NCBI RefSeq assembly: GCF_000220395.1
Contig: NW_004085884.1
Span: forward strand, 1 to 64,000
DNA from: Ichthyophthirius multifiliis
Taxonomy: Eukaryota > Ciliophora > Oligohymenophorea > Hymenostomatida
Length of the DNA: 64,000 nucleotides
Reading direction: 5' to 3'
In this document: positions 27,916 to 40,583 of the stretch, one piece after another
How the letters are laid out: every line of letters begins with the position of its first letter
Numbering within the stretch: position 1 is the first letter of the stretch
Translations under genes and position numbers: made by a program
The notes under the pieces: generated by a model
Databases searched by the model: none
Seen by the model: only the letters and a program-made list of their open reading frames with translations
Told to the model about the DNA's origin: nothing

Positions 27916-29040
27916 TCATTCTAAATCCCATACGTTTTTCATAACAGCTTCAAAATAATCATCTTTATCAACTGAAATACTAAAATTCTAAAAAAAAATT
28001 AAAATAAAATAAAACAGAATTAAAAAAATTAAAAACATGATAATAATTCTAAAAGACTTCTTAATTAATTTCACTATATTAATCAATATTACCCCAATTA
28101 ATTATAAAATCATTCAAAACTTCTTTTTCAGTATTATATTTTTTAAGAACATCAGGATGTTTTTATTTTTTGAATAATTCAATTAATCCAAATAGTGTTA
28201 TTTTTCCTAACTTTTCTTTAATTATCAAATAAGCTTTTTCAATTAAATCAAGTCTATTTTAATCTAATTATCCTCTTAATTAATTCAAAAACACTTAATA
28301 ATTAATACTTCTATTTTAATTTTAATATTATAAAACTAATTATTATATATCCTAAAAAAGAATTAATAAATCAAGAAATAAAAAAATATAAAAAATTACT
28401 TAATCTTAAATACTAAGTCCAAAAATTTTAAAAGCTTAAATAAAAAGATTATTAGGAAGAACTTTTAAATTTTATTTATCTAATCCATAAAAAACATGAG
28501 CAAAAGAGCTAAATCCATAAGGACCTCTTATTCTTAATTATCTTTTTAATTTCACAAGTAAATCTTCCGATGTAGGAGCATTTTTTTATCTAACAAAAGT
28601 ATCATCGAAATTCGATTCAGGTTAAAAACTTGTAAAGACTTTAAAATGATTAAAAAGATGTTAATTTTTCATTGGGGTTTCAATGGTTTTTCTCCCACTT
28701 TTTTCAGCTATTAAATTTTAAGTCTTATTATGTGTTAAATAAGAATGGCAATATATTTCGTATTCTAACCCATATTAATTATCATAAATTATTTAATCAT
28801 TACATGCTAACCATTAATTAGTTATTACATGTTTTATTAAAACAGGTTCATGTGCGTTTACTGGTTATCCTTTCATTTCGAATCTTAGTTTAGGATCTGA
28901 ATATTCAAATACCCAAACTGTACTAATTGTATCTTGGTTAATAGCACATACTTCTTATTTAGCAGAAAATTTGGCAGATTTTTAAGGAGTTATGTGGCAA
29001 CTGGAAATAAAAAGCTTAAGTTAAAATAAAAGTAATGTTT

Positions 29041-29090
<50 letters not shown>

Positions 29091-29881
29091 ATTTTTTCAT
29101 TTATTTATATTATTATTTTTTTTTATATATTTATATATTTATATTTTCATATTTTTATTAATATTTGCATTTTTTATTACATCTTTGTCAAATAATCTTT
29201 TGTTTATTTATATTCTAAATTATTATCCATAATGTATTATATCATCTTAATAAAAATCTTATTCTTTATCATATCTTAATTTCGTTATTAAAAAAATAAT
29301 ATATTTTTATATATATATTTATGTATATATTTTTAATTTTTATTTAAAAAAAAAAAATTACCTTTATAATTCAAATACTGATCTAACTTATGGTTTAAGG
29401 TTTTAGGTTACACTTATAGCATAAGCTTCATTTTAACCAACTATTTTATCATAAATATCACATGCTATTATTTTGTTAAGAATAAAATAAATATATGTTT
29501 TTTAATCAACCTACAAATCCTTGCGCACTTAAACTTTAAAGCATTATTCTATCTCCAAATCTTATTAATCCATCTTAAGAATAAGTTAATGCAGCCTAAT
29601 ATTCATTTATATATTTAAATTAATATTTTTTTTATAATTTATTTTTTAAAACATCATTTAAGCTTGTGTATAATTTCTCTTCTTATTAAGTGCTTACAAG
29701 GTTTTATCTTTCTTTTTTTCTTAAATATTCTTTCATTCTATTTTATTTATTTTTTATTTTATATTTATTTATTTATATTTATATTTATATTTTACTTATA
29801 TTCATCTAATTCTTATTCTTCACTCCAATTACCTATTCTACAAGTATATTAATATTTACTATCTACATTATAGTTGTGCAT
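27916..29881 (-). CDS. CFAP161: CFAP161 fused to a calcyphosin-like EF-hand module
   Basis: CFAP161 is a microtubule inner protein of ciliary doublets. The minus frame begins at ATG 29879-29881 and gives CRIGNWSEEQELDEYK, MKEYLRKKERQNL, DGLIRFGDRIMLQSL, then TVWVFEYSDPKLRFEMKGQP and EPVLIKHVITNQWLACND, the CFAP161 pattern. After ESNFDDTFVRQKNAPTSEDL a second unit begins: LVKLKRQLRIRGPYGFSSFA and HVFYGLDKQNLKVL, then RLDLIEKAYLIIKEKLGKIT, KKQKHPDVLKKYNTEKEVLN, INQEVFQNYYHVFNFS and DDYFEAVMKNVWDLE to TGA 27916-27918. That second unit follows calcyphosin (four EF-hands, ending in a similar MKNVW/MRTAW motif), although several loops lack full calcium ligands (IDQYSEINQEVF is degenerate). About eight short introns. 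The fusion is read directly through continuous exons, but a missed gene boundary near 28600 is not excluded. Confidence 0.8.
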
Positions 29882-30144
29882 TTTTTTTTATGTTCCTTTT
29901 ATTTGTTCTTTTTTTTTTTAAACTATTTTTATCTATATATATTTAAAAAGAAATTTTAAATAAAATTATTGAAACTGATTTTTAATAAAATAACATTAAA
30001 TCTTTTAGTGATTTTTTTTTTTTTTTAATAAGAAATTGATTTTTAATAATTTTACTATTTTTTTTTTTTTAAAAAAAAAATAATAATATTTAATAAATAT
30101 CTAAATAATCAATTTTATTAATATTTCAAATAAAAAAAATACAA

Positions 30145-30769
30145 ATGAATATAAAAGAATAAATTTATGAATGTATTACATTATTATAAATAAATATTTA
30201 ATTTTTTTTAAATAAAAAGTAAAAACTATTGAATTAAATAAAGCATTAAGCGGTTTGGAAGGTAAAGGAATGTAAAATTTAGCATTTAGAATATATAATT
30301 CTAGGTATAATAAATATTAATAACGGAGAAAATAAATAAAATATAAAGAAAGGAAGCATGGGAAAAAGTAAAATTGAAAAATACTGAAAATTAAAAAAAA
30401 ATATAAGCAAAGAATTGCATTTACATTTAGAAGATTATATAAAGAAAGTAATTAATTTATAAAAAAGGAATTTATATTAAAAATATTTATTGTTTGATAT
30501 AAATAATAATAGAAAAAAGATGAATAAAAAATAGACTGTGAATAACTTTAAAAATTCAAAACAAGAGAAAAATTTTTAAATTAATAATCAGAAATAAACT
30601 TAAATAAAATTGTAAAAAATAAAAAATACGTAAAAATAATAAAAATGTTAAAATAAACAAATAAAAAATAAAGGAAGATTAAATTATAGTTATTAAAGGA
30701 TTAAAAAAATAAATTAATATAATTAAAAGCTGTTTAAAAGAAAGTAATTAATAAGACAAAACTTAATGA
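30145..30769 (+). CDS. Small coiled-coil protein, unrecognised
   Basis: A consistent four- or five-exon reading: ATG 30145, donor GTATTA at about 30173, exon with LNKALSGLEGKGMQNLAFRI, then ELHLHLEDYIKK, EQLQKFKTREKFLNQQSEIN and EDQIIVIKGLKKQINIIKSC, ending at TGA 30767-30769. All introns used are GT...AG and 44-85 nt. About 140 residues, basic, with heptad-like hydrophobic spacing in the second half. The splice-consistent frame and the drop in hydrophobic low-complexity compared with flanks argue for a real gene. No family recognised. Confidence 0.5.
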
Positions 30770-30873
30770 ATTTTTTCTTTAAAATTAAAAAAAATTCATA
30801 TTAAAATTAAATATATATGTAAAATAAAAAAAAAATTAAAAATTAATATATAAATTCTATTATAAAATAATAT

Positions 30874-31212
30874 TCACAAAATTACAAACAACTTTATTAA
30901 TTAAAACATTATTAACGGCAGAAATTCATTTAAACTAAACTCAAAATATTAATTTTCCTCTTAATTTAATTAGTATTAACTGTTTAATTAATAAAAACTT
31001 CCATAAGCATCTTTAAAAATTAATTTATTTTAACTAATGTAAACTTTAAATTATAAAATATAATTTTCTTTCTACAAGCTTTTCAATAAGTTACTATTAA
31101 TCAATATTTCCAATATAGAAATATTTTTGCACCCTAATTTTTTACATAAATTTTTATAACCAGACCCAGGAGCTACTGTAAATTTTAAATAATCATAAAT
31201 AAGTTCTATCAT
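30874..31212 (-). CDS. Small single-exon protein, unrecognised
   Basis: A 112-residue TGA-bounded minus frame, ATG 31210-31212 to TGA 30874-30876, without introns. The first half is compact and looks folded: MIELIYDYLKFTVAPGSGYK then NLCKKLGCKNISILEILIN; the second half has VYISQNKLIFKDAYGSFYQL. It converges on the coiled-coil gene at 30145-30769 with about 100 bases between stops. The G-x-G-Y and paired Cys (LCKKLGC) give it higher G+C than surrounding spacer. No family recognised. Confidence 0.5.
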
Positions 31213-31355
31213 AATATAGTTTTTGGGAATTCAAAGAAATTAGAATTTAATTAAATAAATTAAATTTATATCTAAAATGGTATTTAAAATAAAACCAATC
31301 ATAAAATTAGAAAACTTTTTAAACTGAAATTTTATCCTATATATAATTTTAGATT

Positions 31356-32337
31356 TCAGTTTATTTGGAGTTTTTTTCTTAATTATTTATAATTTTTATT
31401 TAAGATAAAAAGTTTTAATTAATATTTGATAATTTTAAATTTATTCTTGGAATTTTTTATTTGTTTTTGTTTAAAAATATTAAATTATTTATTTTTAAAC
31501 TTTAAATCATTTAATTAAAACATTGAGTATTTAAAAATTCTTTAAGATATTTTTAATTTATATAAACTTAAAATTATTAAGATATTTTTAATTTATATAA
31601 ACTTAAAATTATTAATTTATGAGTTCTAATTCATTTTTTATTTGTTAAACATTATTTCGCTTAATATTTTTTTTCTGACATTATCTTTCTAATTTAAATA
31701 TTAATAAAAGTCTTTATCTGTCCTTTTTTAATAAATATATTTTTTATGTATAACTCATAATTAAATGATTGCAATATAAATATATTTTTCTTGAAATTAA
31801 AAAGTATTAGTTTTAAAAAAATTATTATAATATTTTATTACGAAAATAATTCATTAAATTATTTTTGTGCTTATATATATTCATCTTTTTTTAAAAAAAA
31901 AGTTTATTGCTTTGTTATTAATATTTAAAAAAAAAAATAATATTAGCTATTTCATAAATTATATGAAATACGTTAAGAATAAAAATAAATTTTCGATATA
32001 ATAATAATAAATAGATTATAAAATTGTTAATTTTAATAAAAAAAATAATAGTTTATTTGATAATTACAAATATGTAATATATTGTCATTATTATGACTTT
32101 TTTTTTTATAAATACTAAATATTTTCTTTTTTTATTTATTCCTCTATTTATTTTTTTCGCATTTCCTATTTATTATTTTAGATCTTCCCATTTAATTTAT
32201 AATTTTTTCTTTTCTTCCTTGTAGCAGCTTTTAATATTCTATATTTTTTTAATTATAAATTTACTATTTATTAAACATTTTATATTCTTATAAAAGCATA
32301 TTATATATAATTATTCTAATAATTCATGTTATTGCAT
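31356..32337 (-). CDS. Possible coiled-coil protein, unrecognised
   Basis: From ATG 32335-32337 a very long TGA-free minus frame runs more than 270 codons. Parts are strongly protein-like: SCYKEEKKKLQIKWEDLKQQ, KDRQRLLLIFKLERQCQ and QQIKNELELINQQ. A second frame near 31360-31510 (NDLKFKNKQFNIFKQKQIKN, ending at TGA 31356-31358) would join after an intron or slip around the 35-bp duplication. Segments between (32000-32080) are more hydrophobic and may be intron. Existence likely, structure uncertain; such frames can occur by chance at this base composition. Confidence 0.35.
31543..31612. repeat. Perfect tandem duplication of a 35-bp unit
   Basis: The unit beginning taagatatttttaatttata is repeated head to tail twice without mismatch. 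Thirty-five is not a multiple of three, so a second copy shifts frame if the region is translated. Confidence 0.85.
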
Positions 32338-32884
32338 AATATCTTTTTTATTATAGTAATTTTTACACGCGTATTATAAATTTAAATCTTTAATTTTTTA
32401 TTAAAATTATAAAAACAATATATAATAAATAAATTAATATATTATGTTAATTTAATAAATGATTAATATTTTATATTCGAATATAGATTTTTAAAGTATT
32501 TTTTTTGTTTAAATAATAAATATTGTTTAAAAAACATTTTGTTTTGTTAATAAAAAGAAAAATAGTATAATATAATTAAATATAAAGTTTTTTTCATTTA
32601 ATTATTTATTAAAAGATATAAAAGAAAAAATAAAAAATATTTAATAAATTTGTATATTTTGAATAATTTATATATTATTAAATTTATTTATTTTTACTTA
32701 ATTTTTTCTTATATTATATATTTTTATACTTTATATTTTTTTTAAAAAAATATTAATTATATATATAATAAATTATTTATTGCGTATTTAATTTATATTC
32801 TATTACTATTTATAATATAAAAACATTTTATAAAAAAATATTAAACATAAATTAATATTTTATTTTTTTATAAGAAAAATATTT
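32338..32884. other. A+T-rich spacer
   Basis: About 550 bases upstream of the possible coiled-coil gene and downstream of AK7. Almost entirely A/T, nothing recognised. Confidence 0.5.
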
Positions 32885-33020
32885 TCAATATTAGTTATAT
32901 TATTAAGGATTAGGAAATTTTACTTATAAACTTCTTTTAAATAGATATTAAGCCTTTTTTTTTTTTTTTTTATTTGTTAATAAATAAATATATCTTTAAA
33001 AATAATAAATATATATATAA

Positions 33021-33058
<38 letters not shown>

Positions 33059-34311
33059 TTTATATTTAATATATATATATTTATATATATACCAAAGTAT
33101 CAACTGGGTCTTATGGATGATCTTTACATAATTAAATTAATCCTTCAGTTAAGAATGGTACAACATTATCAGCTAAATACTATCTGTTTTTAAATAAAAA
33201 ATAAATAAAAAACTATTTAAAAAAATAAAAAAAATTAAATATAACCTTAAATAGTAAGATTTTTCATTTAATTTATCTTTTTCAGTATTTTTAATTTTTT
33301 CCATCTTTATATTATATTCTTCTTCTTATAATTTCCTAGATTCTTCTTCTTTTTAATTTCTTATTCTTTCTTCTTCTTATTCCTTTTCTTTTTACAATTT
33401 TAATTATTCTTCTAATTCTTTTACCCTTTATTTTTCTTCATATGTTTAATGTATCATATAATTATTAAAAGCACCATTCTATATAAAAATATACAAAAAA
33501 ATATAATATAAGTATTTTTTTTTAAAAAAAAATTACTCTTTCAATGTAACTTCTTAAATTATCAAAAATTTAATTGGTTTTATTAAAAACATTAACTTAT
33601 TAAACATCAACATTATTTTCCTTAAAAAAATCAATAAGAATCGGATTCCCAGTATATTATAAATTATCTTTCCTAAACTAGCCTAATCTTCTATTCATAC
33701 CCTCTTCATTATAATGAGTATTTTATAATTCCTCTTCAGGTAATTCTTTAATCCTCTATTTAAGAAAAATATCACTTCCATCAAAAAAAACTACGCTTTG
33801 TGGCATAATATTTTCATCTACAATTTTTTCAGCATTTTCATCATCTTAATTATCGTCTTCACCATTAGGCTTATTTTCTTAAAAATAAAATAAAAATTTT
33901 ATATAATAAATATATATATTTACTTAAAAATATTGCTCTAGCCTGTACAAAAGTTTTAGGATATCCATCTAATACATATCCTCTATTTAAACAATCAGTT
34001 TAGGAAAGTCTCCATCTGTAAATTTTCTATAATTATTCATCAGTTAATCTAACAATAATATTAGAAGGATCAAAAACTAATTATTCAGGATCAACTTTTT
34101 TTCCTTTTTTTTTTTTTTTTTCAATTTCGAATTCGTATTAAGCTTTTTCTATTAAAGCTTCTTTTTATTCTTCGCAGTATTATTTTATTTCTTCAGACAA
34201 TTCATTTTATGCATTTTTTATTTCCTCTATTACTTGTTGAATTTTTATATGTGGTATATTATAATATTAAGATAATCTAAAATAGTATATATGACATATA
34301 TATATATTTAA

Positions 34312-34347
<36 letters not shown>

Positions 34348-35882
34348 ATATGTTTATATATTTAAAAATATGTATTTACTGTTCTCCAAAATAACTCTTT
34401 CCACTAGCAGGAGGTCCACAAATTAAAATCTTATTAGGTTTTAAGAATCTATAGTCATTAAATTATTTATTTAATTTTTAAATATTTGCAGGCAATCCTT
34501 CTTTACAATGCCATTCGAATTTGAATTTTTCTTTCTTCTCAACCCCTTCTTCTTCTTCATTATTTTCCTCTTCTTCATCTTCTTAACTTAGGAACTAATC
34601 AAATGCTTTAGTTGGTCGTATTCTCACATCAACTGTAAAAACATCAAAATTCTCATATTAAAGAGCCTCTTCATATCCAATATTTTTAACTAGACCAGTA
34701 CCTAAACCTTTACTTATGGCTTTTACTAAACTTAATTAGGTAGGTTTTTAATTATGATCTATGGCAAAAATATAGCTTTAATTAGGTTGTTTTTCGGTTA
34801 GTTTTTATGCAAAAGTTGCTAAATCTTTAACATGAATACTCGGAATTCTATTTTTTCCTTCTCCGAATATTAATAATTCTTTAGGATTTTAAAGCCAAGC
34901 TTACTTTTTATTTTATTTTAAAATTTTTTTATTTTATTAAAAAAAAAATACCTTAAAATAACGTTCATATAAAACATCTTCGCCATTACCATATTATATA
35001 CCAGCACATAATACATATGTTTTCAAATTTGGTTTTGTATTTCCAGCTGATATACACAATGTTTCTAAAGATTTTAAAATTTCATATTTGGGTAATGGAT
35101 TTCTTTAAGTATAATCTTTTTCAGTATATCTTATATAAGTTTTCTTTTTTTTTTTTTAAGTATATATATATATGTATTTAAATATATTTTAATTAATACT
35201 TTTTATATTTCTTCTTCTTCTTATTATGGAGGAGGTGCATTTTCATCTTCTTCACTTTAAGGCTCTTCTAAACCTTCTTCTTATTCTTCATTTGCATCAT
35301 CTCCTTCTTTCTTATTTGTTATATTTATTTGTTTATTATATATACTTTTTTTAAAAAACATATACTTTTTCTTTTAAGGGAGTATTAGACCAAACCATTA
35401 TACTAGAAATAAAAATTAAAATTTTCTCATCTTTATATTCTCCCATTTTAAATACTTTTTTAAAAAATAAATATAAATAAATAATAAATGTATTTGTATG
35501 AATATACTTTTTATTGCGAATTCTGCTTCTTCTAAATCACATGTATTTAAATCATATATAATAATATCAGAATCAAGTAAAACTTTAGATAAAAAATCTA
35601 CTTTTTTAGTCTTTTTGTATAAATAAAAAAATAAAATATATAATTTGGCTTCATTTATATTACATCTATAACTCTAAATACTCCTTTTGGTACGGGATTA
35701 TCAGTTTATGCTTTAGATAATGATCCTACTATAATATGTGGATTTTCATCATTTATATTATAATTTCTTAATTTTTCTACTAATTCTTGTCCTAAAGTTG
35801 TGTTTAATGAACCTATGTAAAATCTCTTTTGCTTTGGGGGTTCTTTTTTTATATCTTTTTTAATTTTTGGTAAATCGGACAT
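32885..35882 (-). CDS. AK7: Adenylate kinase 7 (ciliary) with C-terminal Dpy-30 motif
   Basis: AK7 balances adenine nucleotides in motile cilia. The start at 35882 is followed by KRFYIGSLNTTLGQELVEKL (Rossmann-type NAD-binding fold) and DVLYERYFKQ, GEGKNRIPSIHVKDLATFA. The kinase domain has its P-loop KILICGPPASGKSYFGEQ, then YNIPHIKIQQVIEEIK, LDGYPKTFVQARAIF, VVFFDGSDIFLKQRI and NTHYNEEGMNRRLGQF. A charged coiled coil then leads to the Dpy-30 dimer motif: YLADNVVPFLTEGLIQLCKD, HPQDPVDTL and, after a 139-nt AT-repeat intron (32954-33092), AQYLFKRSLQ. TGA at 32885-32887. Order NAD-fold, adenylate kinase, coiled coil, Dpy-30 is exactly that of AK7. About 800 residues; one segment (33880-35100) holds several short introns. 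Confidence 0.93.
33002..33082. repeat. AT-rich dinucleotide array in the last AK7 intron
   Basis: Alternating TA/AT runs broken by short interruptions fill this intron, separating the two halves of the Dpy-30 motif (DTL and AQYLF). Confidence 0.7.
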
Positions 35883-38249
35883 TTCTTAATATTTTGTAAT
35901 AAATAAATAAATAATTTATAATAATAAATTATTTTTTTAAATAAAAAAATAATTAAAAAAAATAAAGTTATTTTTTTTATAGTATAAGTTTTATAAAAAA
36001 AAAATCAAAAATAAAAAAAACAAAACAAACAACTAATTTTTTATTACATAATATAAAAAAAATAAGCCAGAAAAAAAAAAATATATAATTCTATAAAAAG
36101 AAATAAAAAAAATTTAAGGATATAAGGAAATTAAAATATATTATTAGAATGGCATAAAAAAAATATTAAAATTAGTATCAAAAATAAAATAATTTAAGAA
36201 CAAAGTCAATATTTTACAAAATTAAATACATAATAAAATGAAAAAGATATATGAATAATAAATAGTTTATTAGATTAGTTAAACAATTTTATTAATGTAA
36301 TATAATCTATAATAAATTAAATAAAAAAAATAAATAAAAAGAAAAAAATTGCTAAAAAAAAATAAAGATAATATAAAATTATATATAGAATATAATAATA
36401 AAATATTTTTTAAATATAAAAAGTGAATATTAAAATAAAAAAAAAAAGAAATATAAATAAATTAAAAATAAATTTATATTATAATATTTAAAATAAATAA
36501 ATATCTATATAATTTAATATAATATAATATATATATATATAAATATATACATATATACATATATATATTTATAAATATTCATATATCCAATTTTATATAC
36601 ACATTTTTCATTTTATCTTATATCTATATTTATTTATAATCATATAAATATTTTTTTTATACATTCTAGATTTAAAATTTTTAATACTTTTTTTTTTTCA
36701 ATATTTATAAAAATCATATGTTTTTTTTGTTTTACATTAAATTTTTTATTTATTTTAAATATATTTTTATTTAAAAATAAAATTTTATTTTTATTTATTA
36801 TTTATTTTTATTAATAAATTTGTTTTTTTATTATAATTTTTATTTTATATATATTTTTTTTGATATTATTTTTTTATTTCATTAATGATCTTGCATTTAA
36901 ATTTTTTACATTTTAAAAATATCTTATATTTGCTTTTATTAATCACATTTTAATTATACTTTATTAATATAATTTTTTAATAATTTTGTATATTCATAAA
37001 TATAAATAATTCATTTATCTATTAGCGAAAGAATAGGTTCAACCAAAGAAAGTGTTTAAGAGTTTAACATAAATATAAATTATTTATATAAATAGAAATA
37101 TATTTACTTTAAGATAATTATTAATTATATAATTTTGTTTACAGAAATTAAAAATTTAATTTTTGTTTTATTTAATTTTTTTCTCTTCAAATAGAAAAAT
37201 CATAAATTAGAATTAGTATCATTTATAAAATATTCAAATAAAAATATATAATATTTATATTTTTAATTTTATATTTATAAAAAATTAGTTATTAATAAAA
37301 AAATGAATATTATAAATAATTAAATGAATTTAAAAAAAAGTTTAATAAATGTTATTAATTATTAAATTAAATTAATATTTAATATAATTTATAAAAAAAT
37401 GATATTTATAATTAATTTTTATATTAAAAATTAGATTAATCATAAAATATTGATATAATCATGCTATATTAATAATTTCAGTGAATTATATTTGAAATTA
37501 TTTTGATATTAAAAAATTTATTGGAAAATAATAAAAGAATTAAAACAAAGTAAAATTTTATGTTTTTAAAAAAAGTAAGTATATGAAAAAGATTTTTTTT
37601 TATTTATAACAAAAAATAATCATTAAGTGATATATTTTAAAAATACTTTTCTTTGAAATAATAATAATTATGAAAAATATATTAAGGATATAAATTATTT
37701 ATAGGAAATAAAAATATAAATATTAATTATAAAAAAATCTTTAATAATAAATAATATCAAAAATATTAAATTTTAGAAGTGATAAAATTAGAAAGACAAA
37801 TTAAAGATAATTAATTTAGAAAAAAAATAATATAAAAATATTAAGAAAACAAATAATTATAGAAATAATAATAAATTTAATTATAAAATAAATAATAAAT
37901 AAAAACATAATAGAATGCGAAATTAATTACATATTATTTTATAATATATGAATAAAATAAGAACAAAAAAATAAATAGATAAATAAATAAAAAATTGAAA
38001 TTTTAACTAATTTTTAAAATATAATTTTTATTTTAATATATCTAATTATTCTTAATTATAAATAATAATATATATATTTTTAAAATTATTTAAAAAAAAA
38101 TATAAAATTAAAAAATATATATATAAAATATAATAAGTTTTAAAAATAAATTATATATTTTTTCTTATATTAAATAAATAAATAAATAATTATTTTTTAT
38201 ATATTAATTAAAATTTATATATATATATATATATATATTAAAAAAAAAA
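35883..38249. other. Long A+T-rich intergenic region with one weak coiled-coil ORF
   Basis: About 2.4 kb between the AK7 start and the kinesin stop, the largest gap in the window. Mostly A/T. A plus frame at about 37680-38030 reads as charged coiled coil (ILEVIKLERQIKDNQFRKKI, then a Q/K-rich run), but I found neither a sure start nor a stop, so it is not called as a gene. A small G+C-richer patch near 37022-37065 has no tRNA-like fold that I can see. Confidence 0.45.
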
Positions 38250-40374
38250 TCATTAATTCATATAAAACTACAAATTTTTTTACAATTTTTAATTAAGATT
38301 TTAAAGTATAGCTTTTCTTTAATCTGCGTTTGTTTCAATTTAACAACTAGATATAATTTGATTTCTTCTAATTTATATTTTAGGTAATTTATCATTATCA
38401 TTATTAATATTATGACTAATATTATTACTAAACATATCCTAAGTTTAATAATTTGAATTTTATTAAGATTAGTCTGAACTATTATCGAAATTAGTTAAGC
38501 TTTTATGATTTTAATTGTTTTTATTTTTTACAAATTAAACTAATCTACTTTCAAAAGTCTCCAAATTTTGAAAAGATTAAAGTATAACTTTAGCATCTTT
38601 AAAATATTTTTATTTTTATACAATACTACTATCAATTCTCCCTTCTTTTTATAAAAGTTTATCTGCAAGAAGATATATTTATCTATCTTATTATTAATTT
38701 ATTTTTTCGAGATTTTTACACAATATTTTTTTTTCTAAATTAATAGAATTTATTTCATTAAAATTTAATAAATTATTCAAACTGAGCATATTTTTTTAAT
38801 TTAAATTACTGTTTTTAATCTTTTAGACTATACTTTTTCTAAAATCGGCTAATGCATAATACCTGGCTTTTAAGTCATCCAAAATTTCTTCATTATCTGA
38901 ATTATTTTCCATTTATTTTAAACATTTTTGTTCATCTTAAAAATGAGTTTTTATCAAATTTTCTAATTCTATATATTATTCTGGAATTGAAGTTACTCTT
39001 TTTATTTATAAAAAAAATCATATAATAATTAAAATATAAAAGTTCAAACTTCTTTTCATTTAGAACTTATTTTAAATTTTCATTTTCTTTATTTAGTTTT
39101 TCAATAATAAATGCATAATTAGATACATGATTATTTTTTTCAATAATATTTTTCTATACACAAACTTTTACATTTTTTGCTCTATTAGCAAATAAAAGAG
39201 TATTATAAGTATCTTCATAACACAATATGCTTCCACTAATATTTGCTATCATAAAAGTTCTACAATTTCCACCTAAAGAGTCCTTTTATTATATTTTTTT
39301 TTTAAAAAAAAAAAAAAAAATTAAAAAATATATATTTATATAAAAAATGCTTTTAAAAGTCTAGTCAATTTAGAACCTCTATAAGGAATAAAACCCCCTT
39401 TAGAATTTTCACTTAAAGCCTATATACAATTTCCCAAAGTTAAAAGACTTTGGTTAATTTTAACTCCTTCAATTTTTGTATTTTTACTTTTATTAGCCCA
39501 AGCTTTTTCAGATCCAGCTAAGTCTACTAAGCTTAATTTTGAACAAATTATTTCTGTTTTGATTCCTTCAGCTTTATCTTGGCATTCTATATATACTTAT
39601 ATTATTCCATGGGATCTACTCGAAAATTCATTTTAAAAACTTTAATCTTTTGTCCTATTTTTGGCACCTATTTTCAAATATTCATTTAAATCATTAATAC
39701 TATTTATATTTATTTCTGTTAATCCCTATTTTATTTTCATAAAAAACACATATATTTTTTTTTGATATATATACATGTATTTATATTTAATCGATTTTAG
39801 GGTCTTCTCTTAAGTCTAAATTTTTTCCTTCTGTAGATAATAAATCTCTTAAATTTTCATTATAGATTTCCATATAAGCTAATTTTATTTCTACATTATG
39901 TGTTAGTTATTTATTTTATATCTATTAAAACAGATCATTTAATAGTAAATTAATTATTCCTTATTCATCTTTTTATCCAATCATTCTAATTTTTTTAATA
40001 TAAATATATATATATATAAATATATATACTTACGTATATGTTTTGCCTGCTCCAGTTGCGCCATATGCAAAAATAGTAGTATTTATGCCGTCTAAAATAT
40101 CATTTATTTATTAAAAAATGGTTTGTTTGTAAACTTCTTTAGTAGATATATTTTCATCAAATACAATATCAAATGTAAAATGATTTTCTTTAAATTTATT
40201 CTTACTTATATTATTAGCATTTAAATTGTATTTTTGACTTATTTATTCTGGGTCAAGTAAATTTATTTATGTATTATTTTATATTTCTACTATTTATGCA
40301 AATTAAGCTTATTCTTCTTCTTTTTAATTTAATGGTCTTTTTCTTACTGCAACAAAAATATTATTTTGATTCAT
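38250..40374 (-). CDS. Kinesin-8-like motor protein (KIF18/19/Kip3 type)
   Basis: Plus-end-directed motor; kinesin-8s also shorten microtubule ends and set axoneme or spindle length. The motor is N-terminal, from ATG 40372-40374: [32 protein letters not shown], the P-loop [26 protein letters not shown], switch [15 protein letters not shown], switch [14 protein letters not shown], then [37 protein letters not shown] and [19 protein letters not shown]. The form ATGAGKT (rather than QTGSGKT) and the NCIQALSE...YEDTYNTL blocks point to kinesin-8. The rest is neck coiled coil and a Q/N-rich tail ending KNLQFYMNQ, TGA 38250-38252. About 640 residues, introns near 39010, 39300, 39740 and 40000. Nucleotide-binding residues intact. 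Confidence 0.88.
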
Positions 40375-40583
40375 TTTTTTAATTATTATTATTAATAATT
40401 TATTTATTTTATTATTGTTATTAATAAGTATTAAATTTACTTTTTATTTTTAATATTTTACTTAGATATGTATGGTTAATTTTTATAAAAACTTATTTGT
40501 TGTTTTATTTTGATAAATAATACAAAATATATTACTTTTGAAATATAAAATAAATAATATATATAGAAAAAAACATTTTTTTT

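Noticed and set aside
37022-37066. Small G+C-richer patch considered as a tRNA or snRNA
   Set aside because: I could not form an acceptor stem or find paired A and B boxes; too short to support.
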